Shown piece after piece: positions 44,915 through 56,672 of a stretch of DNA of 64,000 nt. Location of the stretch: the NCBI GenBank assembly GCA_016806645.1, contig JACSYO010002073.1:372001-436000 (forward strand), written 5' to 3'. The position numbers were made by a program, and so were the translations under genes. Under the pieces are notes generated by a model. It did no database searches and was not told the origin of the DNA. It was given only the letters and a program-made list of their open reading frames with translations. Source of the stretch: Ophiodon elongatus. Its lineage: Eukaryota; Chordata; Actinopteri; Perciformes; Hexagrammidae. Each line of letters opens with the position of its first letter. The stretch's first letter is position 1.

Positions 44915-45609
44915 TTTATTCTGCATTATGTACAGATCATCCTATTAAAACTCTTTATACAGTATGTACACATTCAAATAAATCGGTAGGATACAGCGAC
45001 TGCAGTGGCGACAGAGGGATGAACGTTAAAGAAAAACAAAAAAGAGCGCCAAAGCATCTGATCATCTTCCCTCGATTTGAATTCTCTGGATGTGACACCG
45101 ATCCAGGTGCTGTGTAACATGTTGCCGTGGTGAGCAGGACCACCTTTTATGCCGAGGGAAACTGAATTAAACAGAAATCAAAGTGCGGGCAAATACCTCA
45201 CCGACAGTAAAACTACCAAAACACAAATCCGAACACCGTCTCCGTCACGCGGACCAAAGAAATGGGTGTGAAAATCCTTCTGCACCTGATTAAACTTACA
45301 AACACCTGCAGTACTCCTATTGCAGTAGTCATTCTGAGCGGGGAGGGGAGGAGAAGGTGGTTGGAAAAAAAAACAAAAAAAAAAACAGGAGTCGTGCTAT
45401 TGCTTTCTGACAAACGGTCCAGGTGAGCGGTACCGATCATCGCGTCTCCCGGTAGCCGGAGTCCAACTCGACAACAGTTCGGAACCTGAGCCTGTGGAAG
45501 GCGAGAGCCACGAGGAAGAGAGGCGACGAAGAACCAAAGCAACGATCTATCAGCTCAGAGTTCCTGCTGGTCCGGAGCAATGTGGCCCCCCCGAGTCAGA
45601 GCACGTGGA
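44915..45609 (-). other. syvn1: Presumed syvn1 3' UTR
   Basis: A minus-strand AATAAA (tttatt at 44915-44920) lies about 690 nt after the syvn1 stop. No other gene signal occurs between. Confidence 0.5.
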
Positions 45610-48094
45610 TCAGTTGTCGGGAGGGGGTGAGGACGATGGCGACGAGGACGTCTCCAGCTTGCGGAGGCGGCGGCGCCTCAGCTCGGCGGCGTTGGGCTCT
45701 CCGTCCTCCCCCCCCGCTGCGCCGGCCACTTCCTCGTCCAGCTCTTCTTTTCTCTCCGTGTCCGAGGTGGTGGAAGTAGAGTCCGCCGGCTGAGGGGAGA
45801 CCGTGGCTCCGTCCACCTGCTCAGCTGGAAACGAAAAAAAAAGAATTTAATACGTTTTCCATTTAAATGGCGTTGGTAGTTGGTGTGAACTGTGAGTTTA
45901 CTTACCGCTGGAAGAGCTGGAGGAGTCCTTCTCCTGGCTCGGGCTGTCCGTGCTGCTGCCAGCTGCAGGAGGGGAAGCGGCATCGCTCGTCCCACTGGCG
46001 GCTCCGGCCCGAGGAGGACTGTAGAGAACACGGCAGCAGAGGGTCAAGAACGCACTCCACCAAACTCAAACCCAAGTCTTCCTGTTTTTAATATTTTTTA
46101 GCTTTTTCTTGAATTAAAATATTTTCCCCATTAGTTCTATTACAACCCTTAATTCATAACACATTTGGAAATACTGCAAAAAAGCATGCGTGGGCCGGCT
46201 GCATTTCAGGATTCAGTTCAACGGGAGGAGGGTCAGTTACGCGAGTGTGGTGACGGTGCTGAGGTAGTGGTGGATGTTGAGCATGGCGGCGTCGAGCAGG
46301 GTGTGGATGTTCTGGAGACACTGGAGCCGGGCCTCGAGGCCCCGCCGACCCTCCGCCTCCAGCTCCCTCAGCTCCTCCTCGGACAGCCGGGACAGGGAGG
46401 GGGGAGGAGGAGGCATGGACGACACTGGCGGAGAGGAGGACGAGGCGTTAACACAAACTGGTCCAGGTGACGCAAACGTCACTTTAAGTCAGCAAAGGAT
46501 GAACAATATATACGTAATGAGGAATGTATGTCAATATATGCGTAATGAGGAATGTATATATGTGTGTGTATATATGTGTGTGACTACATGTGTTGCCTTG
46601 TGTGAAGCACTAAAAGCATTCAGTCACTTGCTGCGTTTTGACAGAAAAATAAAAAGTGTTGCACATTGAGTTGGAAATGCCAGGGACTTTCACACAGTGT
46701 GACCGGATAGTACGTTGCTATGGCAATGCTAAGCACTTCTCTAAACAGAAGCGCAAACAAAGAAGCAAGATAATGTTATCACCTCCATGACTCATCCACA
46801 TGTATTTAAAATGTCAAAATATTTATAGTTGACACGACGGCCGTACATTTATGAGAAGTCTGCAAGAAGTACCGAGAGAGTCGGTGCTTACCAAAGGGAG
46901 GAGGTGGGGGCATGAGCCATGGTGCAGTGGGGAAGGGAGGAGGGGGGAAGGAGAAGGGGAAGCCTGGGATTGCCGATCCTGGAGCTGCAGCGGCGTCTGC
47001 AGTCGACGAGGCGGCCTGGCTGGTGCCTGGTGAAAACAAACAACATTTTGGCTAAATGTCTTATAATCCCAGAGGAAACATTTTTTATAAATGAAAACAA
47101 TACACATGTCGTAAACATTTCCTTGTTTAGCGCCCTTACCGGCTGCCTCTGTGCCGCTATGTGGCGCGTCGGCGGCACCTGGAGCTGCGGCCGCTGCGGC
47201 GGGGGGAGGCACCGCAGGGAAGGGACCCCAGAAGGGGAAGACGCCAGGGGGGAAGCCAGGTAACATGCCCGGGGCCACTGGAGGGGAAACGGAACAGAGG
47301 AGATCCTTAAACACACCCCCGGAACCGGGTCCAAATATGCATTCACCGGAGGACGCTTGAAAATATAATCAGAATGCTCTGCGAAGTGGTCAGCGTTATT
47401 CGACTTGTTAGTTAAGAAAAGTGGGACCAGGATTGTCTAATTGGTCTACAGAATTTTGCTTTAAAAAGTCCACACGGACTCAAGAGAATGTGGTGGTCAA
47501 AGGTCTCTGGTTTCTAAGTGAAACAGGTAAAGCCAATAATGCTGTGCCGTTGGAAGCAGCAGGAATGGGGGTTGTGTTCACGTGCACCGGTTTTGACTCT
47601 CACCGTTGGCGGGCGGGGCCACAGGGGCGTTGGCGGGGGCCGCGGGAGCAGGGGCTGGGGCCTGGGCCGGGGCCGGAGTCTGATTGTTGTTGGACGCGCG
47701 GAGGACGTCCATGCGACAGGTCGGACAGGTCTGCTGCCTCTGGAACCAGGAGCGTAGGCAGCTGTGGGGGGAAGGAGGGCCGCGACATTAGTGAGCACCA
47801 CAAGAACAGACAGCAACATTTAATACATAAATGGCTCACAGAGGGGTTTTTGTTCAAAGTCATGTTTAATTCGCTTCACTGACTGGTTTACTGTTTAAGT
47901 ACAGGAACTGCATGTAGCATCTTTCCTGCTGACTACAGGACTTACCTGGAGTGGAAAATGTGATTACAGGGCAGTTTCTTGGCTCCGGTGACCATTTCCT
48001 CTCGACAGATGATACAGACGTTGTCAGAGGCCTGCAGATCTTCAGGAGTAGCATCGGGGTATCTGAACACAGGCAAAGGTCAGAGGGAGGGGGG

Positions 48095-48126
<32 letters not shown>

Positions 48127-48164
48127 TCTCTCTCTCCCTCTCTCTCCCTCTCTCTCCCTCTCCC

Positions 48165-48196
<32 letters not shown>

Positions 48197-49349
48197 CCTC
48201 TCTCTCTCTCTCTCACCCTCTCTCTCTCTCCCCCTCTCTCTCTCCCTCTCTCTCCCTCCCTCCCTCATATCACTGAATACTGAGGACCTTACAGACTAAC
48301 CAGCCAAACAAAATGTGTGCATACAGCTCCACACTGAAAACATACTGATGTTCCTCAGACGACTTTTCTGGGTATGCTCAGAGCTCGTTAGAGTTGCTGT
48401 GTAACAGTGTGCATGTTCTCCTGCAAACCTCTCAAAGATATTACCCTCATTTGCATGTGCACTGTAGTCCAGGTCATTAAATGAAAATTAAAACCCCACT
48501 TGTATGAATGAATAAGAAAGACGCGCTGGGAAATAATGATTTTTACAAATACATCAGTGCAATCAGGAAAGTCTTAACATAAATTGTGATGATTGTTGAT
48601 TTCAGAAAAAGAGCATCAGTGCTATCTGTGACAGGAGGTGCCTGCGCAGAGCTCAAAGGATATTAAAAAGTCAAGGATATTACTCCAGCCACAGCCCCCC
48701 CCACCCCCCCACCCCCCCACCATCTGCCCCCCCTGACAAGAGATCAACTTCTCTCCTCAGGCTGTGAGACTCCTTTATTCATCCCTCACCCTCCACATAT
48801 AATAAAGTCTTGTTTTGTGAAGTATTCAATGAGCCTTCAAATGGCGTGTCCTTGCGCAAAAAGGGTTGCGCAAGGACGATACATAACCTTGGAACTCACA
48901 GTGTATTCATGTTGCGGATGGCTCTCCGAGACATTATAGCATCTGTTACGGCTTTCTTGAACTGCCTGAGAGAAGAAGACGGAAAAAAAAAAAAGCACTA
49001 AACTCAAAACGTGCCTTAAATATCAATTAAAAATACAAAATGACAACAACAGAAATCATAAACTTTTGTGCTAAACTTATAGCTGGGAAATGTTGCTTAA
49101 ATATGAAATATCATCATCATTAAGATTTGGAAATGGCCAAACTCCTATTTCACACATTTAAAGAATATTTAGACCTAAACCCCTGGACCACCACAAGCAC
49201 AGAGGCACACAGCTGCTCACCTCATAGCCAGATACATGGGCCGGATGGCAAACAGGGGGAAGGTGTGGACCTTTATCATGATGGTCATGAAGGCAATGTA
49301 CAGGAGCACTTTGATGAAACCTGGAGGAAAAAACATCAACTACTACTTG

Positions 49350-49444
<95 letters not shown>

Positions 49445-49872
49445 CCTGTGAAGAGCTCGGTGTAGAGCATGTAGACGGCCTTGTTGTCCCAGGGATTCTC
49501 ACTCTGCAGGTCGACGGTGTGCAGAAGGTACTTAATGAAGGTCGTCAGCACCATGGTCATCAGGATGGCATACTGAGGGGCACACAGAGAGGTGTGTCAC
49601 AGTGTCCTTTGTTGTTGTGTGTATTAGCGAGCGTTATCTGTCGCGACCTTGTGGGGGCACGAGGATACAGCGGGAGAAGGGTTCAAGTGAGAGCTTGTGC
49701 TGAGGGAACATGTCTCATCGGTTTATTTCCCAGTCCTATATAACTGACGAGTCAGGGCTGGGCGATATGGAGAAAATCAAATGCCACGATATTTTCTGAC
49801 CAAATAGCTCGATATCGAGACGATGTTGTAATACCTTGCCTTCAGAAAATATTTACACAATGAGATTTTTTG

Positions 49873-49905
<33 letters not shown>

Positions 49906-51991
49906 TAATATTCATCAGTACATAATGATTAAGTGCGTAGTGGAAAATAACAGCATAACAGCTAGAACAGTCTGGTAAGCTCAGAAAATGACATTACATT
50001 ACTGTAACAGCCTTCAAAACCAGGAAAAGACATCAATTATTCCGTATTACAACATCTAAAATCAAGGAAGATATCTAGATTCATATCACGATATAGCAAT
50101 AAAATATCAACATATTGCCCAGCCCTATGTTGGGTGATTATTCCTGTATTCAAAAGTATTTAAGTATATAAGCAAGAAAATGTACTTAAAGTAAAAGTAC
50201 TCACTATGCAGCCAAATGGGCCCATTTAGTTATTAGATTATTATATTAAATTATTATTATTGATGCAGTAACATGTAAGATGCATTTTAATATTGTAGCT
50301 GACTGCAGTAGAGCTTATTACATTATTTGTTTATACCAGTGGTTGGTTTAATGTAAAAACACAGAGCTCAAATTCGACTTCAACTGAAGTATGACAAACC
50401 TCAAATCCGAAGACGAGCTGCACCGAGGCTCCCCGGGTGATGATGCTGTGGCAGGCGTGGTTGACAAACAGGAAGTCCAGGATAGCCAGCAGTCCCATGA
50501 GAGCTGCAGGAAATAAAGAACACCGACTCACACTCCTGTGGGGGGCAGAGGCATCTACACGCAGAAGCTCCAGAGAAATGTAGACAACACCACCTTTATT
50601 TTGGCCCAGAATAAACAAGTATGTCCAGTATTTAAAGATGTGTCTGATGGACAGCTGTTTTAAAACATTAATAGCTAATGGGCCCGATTCTGGAAATCAA
50701 ACTGGATATATGGCCAGGACGCCCCGATAGAGCTACCAGCTGTCCTCAAGGCAAACGCAGTCGGCTGCTCAATCGTGTCTGACAAGAGGACTGATTGGAT
50801 TTTGTAGTAGGGTTTAGAAAATTGGGTTATTATGGTCTGTTAATGTCAACCATTCTCGTGGTCCACCTGGCTTCGTGTGCAAACAGCACTGATTTGCATA
50901 CAGTTTCACTTCGCTGAGACTTGTTTCATGAGTAGAGTCGATACGACAGAAAGAGACAGAGAAAGAAAACAAAGATTTTAAAAGAAAAAAAGAAAAGAAA
51001 AAGCCAATACAAAGCAGAATGATTTCTGACGTGGCTGATAACCTGTACTTACATAACACTCTGAAGTGAAAAATCCAAGATATGTTTGGACTTCGTTCCA
51101 TCTGAAGGAAAAAGATAAACATTATTTACAAAGTACGTGAAACCTGTGCGGTCACTTGAGTGGATTTAGCCACTGAAACATCGTTCGGGAGTCTGAATGA
51201 TCTTCATGGATGTTATTGCATGTCAACTTCTTCGACTTATCTGTCCCATCCTTTTCTGTGTGTTTTCATTTCTACCTTTAAACAACACCCTATACACAAA
51301 TACAGTAGATTAAGTAAACTGTGTGCTGTGTAAGATACGGAGGTTGTTTTCTCTCTCTCTCTCTGTCATCACTCACAAAGTCCACCCGGTCCTCAGCCAG
51401 CCAGTGGAAGCACTTGAGGAAGAGCAGCAGTGTGAAGAGGGCGACAAAGCGAGGGGAGAAGTCGTCCCTGAACACAGTGAATGCCAGGCACGTCTCGGTC
51501 ACAGCGTACCAGGAGCGCTCAATGAGATGCTGAAGGCGGAGAGAGGAAAGACGCAAACACAAGGAGGCCGATCAGATGCAACTGAGACCATGCATTGCAT
51601 ATTACACTGAATGTGTGTGGTGATGAGTCAAGCGAGTAATAAATATAAAAATTGTAAATAACTCTACCTCCATTTCTGCAGCCCTTAGCTGTCCAAAAAA
51701 GACCTTCCTCATGAACTTTCCCAGCAGGAACACCAACACAAAGGCCTGAATGTACAACACCTGACGGCAGAAAGGGAAAAGCGGATTTGTCACAATGTCA
51801 TTTGATATTTAAAAGATGGGTAAAATATTGATACAATTCACAGCAAAGCTGGCCCTTACCGCCATGCTGGGGCTACTCTTGGTGAGGTAGACCACGGTCG
51901 GGTAGAACTGGTGTTTGAGGAGGTAGGCGTGCGCCACCACGGCCCCAGTCAGAGCCAGACTGGTGGCGGTCACCAAGGCTGCTCGCACCAT
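45610..51991 (-). CDS. syvn1: E3 ubiquitin-protein ligase synoviolin (HRD1)
   Basis: Fifteen coding exons join in phase to 627 aa (human about 617): 51991-51860, 51760-51668, 51529-51377, 51101-51053, 50503-50400, 49572-49446, 49320-49221, 48965-48900, 48062-47946, 47761-47604, 47277-47140, 47026-46892, 46424-46241, 46018-45906, 45824-45610. The N-terminal multipass domain starts MVRAALVTATSLALTG. The RING-H2 (from CIICREEM, about residue 291, through LPCNHIFHSSCLRSW to CPTCR) has all zinc ligands. A long Pro/Ala-rich cytosolic region and an acidic/Ser-rich tail ending SPPPDN follow. HRD1 is the ER-membrane ligase and retrotranslocation core of ERAD, working with SEL1L and Derlins. A non-coding first exon lies near 53579. 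The intron between exons 6 and 7 is only 125 bp and almost entirely (UG)n. Confidence 0.97.
48090..48268. repeat. (CT)n/(CCCT)n low-complexity tract in syvn1 intron
   Basis: Imperfect CT/CCTCT repeat. In the syvn1 sense it is a (GA)n purine tract ending about 30 nt before the exon 9 acceptor (exon edge 48062). Confidence 0.95.
49353..49442. repeat. (CA)n microsatellite filling a 125-bp syvn1 intron
   Basis: About 45 CA units in the intron 49321-49445. In the syvn1 sense the donor itself reads CAG|gttgtgtgtg, so the repeat begins within the 5' splice site. Confidence 0.97.
49754..50126. mobile_element. 373-bp MITE-like element in syvn1 intron
   Basis: Imperfect terminal inverted repeats: left agggctgggcgatatgg, right catattgcccagccct. 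The interior has no ORF but contains an (AAT)n tract at 49876-49905. The sequence gggctgggcgatat marks a very widespread fish/vertebrate non-autonomous element by recall. No matching target duplication is evident. Confidence 0.75.
50150..50320. repeat. Dispersed AAGTA-type repeat in syvn1 intron
   Basis: Contains aaaagtatttaagtatataa and gtacttaaagtaaaagtact, then a degenerate AT tail. This resembles a common fish interspersed repeat and lies directly beside the MITE. Confidence 0.5.
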
Positions 51992-52026
51992 GTTGGACTC
52001 GGCTACAGATACTGCGGAGGGGGAGA

Positions 52027-52071
52027 GAAAGAGAAGAAGAAGAAGAAGAAGAAGAAGAAGAAGAAGAAGAA
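52027..52071. repeat. (GAA)n tract in syvn1 intron 1
   Basis: About 15 AAG/GAA units 15 nt beyond the acceptor of the first coding exon. In the syvn1 sense this is a (CTT)n pyrimidine tract (ctccccctccgcag follows). Confidence 0.9.
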
Positions 52072-53578
52072 GGTTGTTGGTGAAAGTGAAAGCTGACTAT
52101 TGTAGCAGAGCGGCATGCAAATCAAATTGCCGCACCGTGCGGGATAATTTTGGCCAGACGTCTCTCTGTGATGTTCATTTAACTCAGACGGATATGGACA
52201 GATTATCTGCAAATACATATCCAAAACATTTGGTCTGGAAGCCCTGAAAGCCTTTCAGTCATCCATAACAATGAGAAATCATTTGTTTATAATCCATCCA
52301 CAGCTTAACAGATGAAGTTTATTTATGTTACCATTCATGTCACTGCTTTAGAAAAGTAGGATAACTCTGTGCATTAAAACAACAAAAAAAACAGGACAAA
52401 ACTCTTGAGATCAGTGTTGACACATCCTTTAACATGATTTGTAAAATATAGGCACCAGATGCATCTTCACATAATGCCAAATATCAGCGCTTCAAATTCC
52501 TGGATTTTGAGAAAACTTGGGAGAAATTGTGCATCTCATTAATACAATCTGGCATTTTGAATAGTTAAACTTGTTGTGCCCATGGCCAGACCCACATTGC
52601 TTAGTCTCATATCTCAGACAACAATGTTGTTATTTTTGACTCCACATGTGGAAATCTCACTCATTGCCAACTAGTGTTTCCTAAACTACAACGATTGGCT
52701 CCAGAGAAAGCAATGCAGTGATGTGTTCCTCATTGACTTGAGGCCTATTTGCACCGTTTGTGTGCACAGTGGAAGGATTTCCTCCAGTTTTACACGAGCC
52801 AAAATGTTCTCCTGTGTTAACTACACATGATCACCCAGTAGAGAGCCGTCAACTGGCCAGGTGAACAAAAGGGTGGAGTTTGAGAAGCCAGGAGTCAATC
52901 TTTACTACATATAACCCTTTAATTCATCCATCTGATCAGCATAGCAACATCTCAATGAGCGTTGAGCAACGGGCCTGCTGGAGAGTGAGGTGCAGAAGGT
53001 TGGTGGTATTATATTAAACCGGGCAACACAACACAACGTAGTATACGTCACTACAGGTAAAAAAAAAAATGAAACTGTTGCTCGCTTCGGCTTCATTTCC
53101 TCCTGCATCGAGGCTCAGCACTGTGTTAGCATCGTGTCCACTCCCACTAACTGCAGCTCCTCCACTAACTCCTCCACCAGCCCCTCCGGCCTGCGGGGCT
53201 CACGTTCAACGCAACACACTAGCTCGTCTCTGATGTCCGCTCATATTAAAGTAGCTTAACACCAACGTGTACCTGCTTAGAGAGGAGAGGCAGCTCGCGG
53301 ACTCCAAAGCTAACGTGCTACAAATGAAGTCTCAAAAACCCCGAACTAAATATGTGATAGCTTACCGAGGAGAATAGAGACTCACTGGGGATAATAAGCT
53401 GGCTACATACTGGTCACAACGCAGCCTGTGTATTAGTTTGTACTCTTTCTACACTTTCCTCCAGAGACTAGCTAGCTAAGTGTCAGAGACAGGTAACTGT
53501 AGCTGATTAGGTTCGTTAGCTGCTGCTAGCTAACTGCAGCTAGCTAGCAGGTACCAGCTGTCAGCGCTCGGGACTCAC

Positions 53579-53830
53579 CGACTCGATGTCTGCGGAAGAC
53601 CGTTAATACGACTCCTCGGTTAATGTGACGGACGTCTCCTTGCCTACTGAAATCTCTATATCCTTGGCGGCTACTCCATTTCTTCCGTTTGCAGGCGGCC
53701 TCTCTATAATGTGTGTTATCCTCGCCCCTCTCCGTCCGGCTACGTGTTTATCTTTGGCTTGCTCCTCGGGAGCCACATCACATCCGGCTGCGACGGTAAT
53801 ATGACGCACGAGACTTTTCAAGCATCACCG
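53579..53830 (-). other. syvn1: Probable syvn1 5' non-coding exon
   Basis: On the minus strand, GACATCGAGTCG is followed by gtgagtcccg, a strong donor whose exon edge is at 53579. It fits the acceptor at 52011/52012 (ccctccgcag) that precedes the start codon by about 20 nt. The 5' limit of the exon is unknown; 53830 is a guess. Confidence 0.5.
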
Positions 53831-54018
53831 AAACCCTCAGTTCCGTTTTCCCTCCGTTACTCGGTGTTATTAAGCAGCTACAAAGAGACAATTTCCTAAA
53901 CAATTGATGGATCGATGTTTGCGTTTAGTGTTGTATTTGTAGGTTAAGTGTGTAGTATCGTCTTTTAATGTTAGGCGGCCTCCGACCCCGCTTCCCGGAG
54001 ATTTACGGTAAATACCGA

Positions 54019-54029
54019 CGTGGACCAAT
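54019..54029 (-). promoter_or_regulatory. ERSE-II type ER-stress response element upstream of syvn1
   Basis: On the minus strand the 11 bases read ATTGGTCCACG, an exact match to the ERSE-II consensus ATTGGNCCACG, the site for NF-Y with ATF6/XBP1. It lies about 440 bp upstream of the probable first-exon donor of syvn1, a known unfolded-protein-response target. The match is seen directly; function is inferred. Confidence 0.6.
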
Positions 54030-54708
54030 AGGAAGTGGTCCGGCAGGTCCTGCGTCCCGTGGGTACGGTACCCATCACCGGAGGGGACTCTACACAGGCG
54101 GAACACAGGATAAATATTAAGATGTTGTGAAATATGTAATAAGCACATAGCAGCGCAAATGACTACGATTTATCTCTTTTTTCCTTAAAATGCTCGTGTT
54201 CAGTTTCAGAATTTAAGTTGTGAATTTGTGTAGGTTTGCACTTCTGACTGAAGTTGCCAACTACTGGAATTTATGATCTAATATCTGCTAGTTTAAGGTT
54301 TGGTCTTTTAACTTGAATGCATAGAAATATGCATTTTCTATTTGGATCACTCCTTAAGAGAAGTAAAAGCAATGACATTCATAGGTCCTGCTAAATGAAA
54401 CAGAACACATGGGCATCAAGTAGTAATTAACCCAAAGCTGATGTAAAGGTTACTCAAAAAGGCAAGATCAACCCTACTTTGCTTTTAATAATTGAGTTTC
54501 CCATTTCAGCTAATAAATGTTTTTAATGAAACATGTATTTGATTATTAAAAAAAAGTGTTGTAAATCTATCATCAGTATAAATAACAGTAAATTACTACG
54601 TTGATATCTGTGCACATGCTGGAGCCGTCCTGATTCAAGCTTTACTAAAATGTAAAACAGACAAACCGAAACAAATAAATAAAACAAGCATTGTTACCAA
54701 ATAACCTG

Positions 54709-55600
54709 TTTATTTCATTGTGCTAATGAAGTCAATTATCTATCAACATAATGCCTTGGTACCCACGTCAAAATGTAATATGCCTGCACAAAATCCACAA
54801 GTGCACAATATTGTTAATACAGTGAGTATGGTAGAATACAGTCACTCGGACTTGAACTCGAGAGTACAAACAAGAATCGATAACGATGTCCATTGTGTGA
54901 TTATATCATAGATGACTACTTCTGCTGCAATAGATGTGACGTTCACAATGTTGTTAGCTTACGGCATGTTAGACGTGTTCAGTGATTGATCTCCCATGTC
55001 AAAAACTAGCAGGTCGGCATACATCACCTTCTGAAAAAGGCAGTAGCTCAGTGTTCATTTTTAGCAGTAGAGACTATTAAAAAATTAAAAGAAAGCGTCT
55101 GTTATATCTGAGCCTAATGGTAAACATCCTCGTGTCTGTCTTCATTGTAAATATCTGATGTTGAGACAACGATGTGAGAAAAAGGTTCGGTAGAATTCCA
55201 ATTCGTCTGTCGGACATAAGGTGGAGTAGTGAGGCCGTTCTGCTACGTTAAAAAACTACACATAGAGATAAAAACGTTTGAGAAAAACAATAAAAAGTTG
55301 ATGCAAAAAAATTTGAACATTTGACAGATTCAAATGTGACGGCGGAGCCCTCGATTCTTGCGGGTGTCGTAGCATTGTCGAGCAGTAGTGTGTCCATGCC
55401 GTTACTGCTCCTTGGCCCGCTCTTTCTCCGGGCATCCGCACGCAACGGTACTCCGTTTCAACAACTCATTCCGGCTGCTGCTGTTGTCAAATATCCAGCC
55501 AGAGTTCAAGATCCCTTCCCAAAGTTAAGTGTAAACAGTTCAGCCATTAAGACCACCTTAAATTATCAAATCGCTGAGGGGGGAGGGAGGGGGAAAGAAA

Positions 55601-55638
<38 letters not shown>

Positions 55639-55680
55639 AATATAGTAGAAGGGATCTCGCAAGCTCCCACAAGTCCATCA
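54709..55680 (-). other. smad5: Presumed smad5 3' UTR
   Basis: A minus-strand AATAAA (tttatt at 54709-54714) lies about 970 nt after the smad5 stop. An A-run at 55607-55633 (poly-U in the transcript) is close to the stop codon. No other gene signal occurs. Confidence 0.5.
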
Positions 55681-56633
55681 TTAGGACACAGAGGAGATTG
55701 GGTTGAGGGGCGAACCCATCTGTGTGAGCACCTTGTCCAGCCACTGGAGGGGCCCGTGCAGGTGCACCTCGATCCAGCAGGGGGTGCTGGTGACGTCCTG
55801 TCGGTGATACTCAGCTCCCCAGCCCTGTGAGGAGGCAGAACCAATTTAACAAGGACACCATGATGATGATGATGATGATGATGCTGCTGATGATGCTGAT
55901 GATGCTGATGACTGCCTCTTGTTAAAAAAAAAGAAGAAAAAAAAAGGATGAGACGTGCATAGCTGTGCGTGTGCAGCAAGGCCTTACCTTGACGAAGCTC
56001 ATCCTAATGGTGCACATCTTGGTGAGCTCATACACAGCCTCAAAGCCGTGGTTGACCGACTGGGCCAGAAGCTGAGCGAACTCCTGGTTGTTGAAAATCT
56101 TGAGGCTGCATCCGCTGGGGATCTTGCACACAGTGGTCGGGTGGAAGCCGTGGTGGTAATTGCAGTTACGGCTCTGGACAAAGATGCTGGTGTCACTGAG
56201 GCACTCTGCGTACACCTCCCCTCCCACGTAGTACAGGTGCACTCCTGGGGAACAGAGACAGACAAAAACGACGGTTAGGACATCCGAAAAAACCATAGCC
56301 GTGCGAGAACATAAAAAGCGTTCACATCCGCTGAGTCGCACCTTTGCCGATGTGCCTGCGCGTGTTCTCGATGGTCGAGTTGCGGTTGACGTTGGACAGC
56401 AGCCCGAGGCAGAAGCGGTTCTTGTTGTTTGACGGGTCGGTGAAGCCGTCCACCAGCACGCTGGTTGACGAGGCGTGGTAAGCCTCACCAACACGGTTGT
56501 TGAGTTCATAGTAGACAATTGAGCACCAGTGGCTCGGCTCTTCGTACTCCACGGGCTGCACATCTGAAAAAAAACAACAAAAAAAAACAGGTGAGTCATA
56601 AACTTAGCCAATGATCTCTCTCACACATGCGCG

Positions 56634-56672
<39 letters not shown>

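Noticed and set aside
45678..46031. 117-codon minus-strand ORF overlapping syvn1 exons 14-15
   Set aside because: It is an alternative frame that runs through the intron; the phased syvn1 frame explains the region.
47866..48299. ORFs of RERERE or SLSLSL residues
   Set aside because: Translations of the (CT)n/(GA)n tract in a syvn1 intron.
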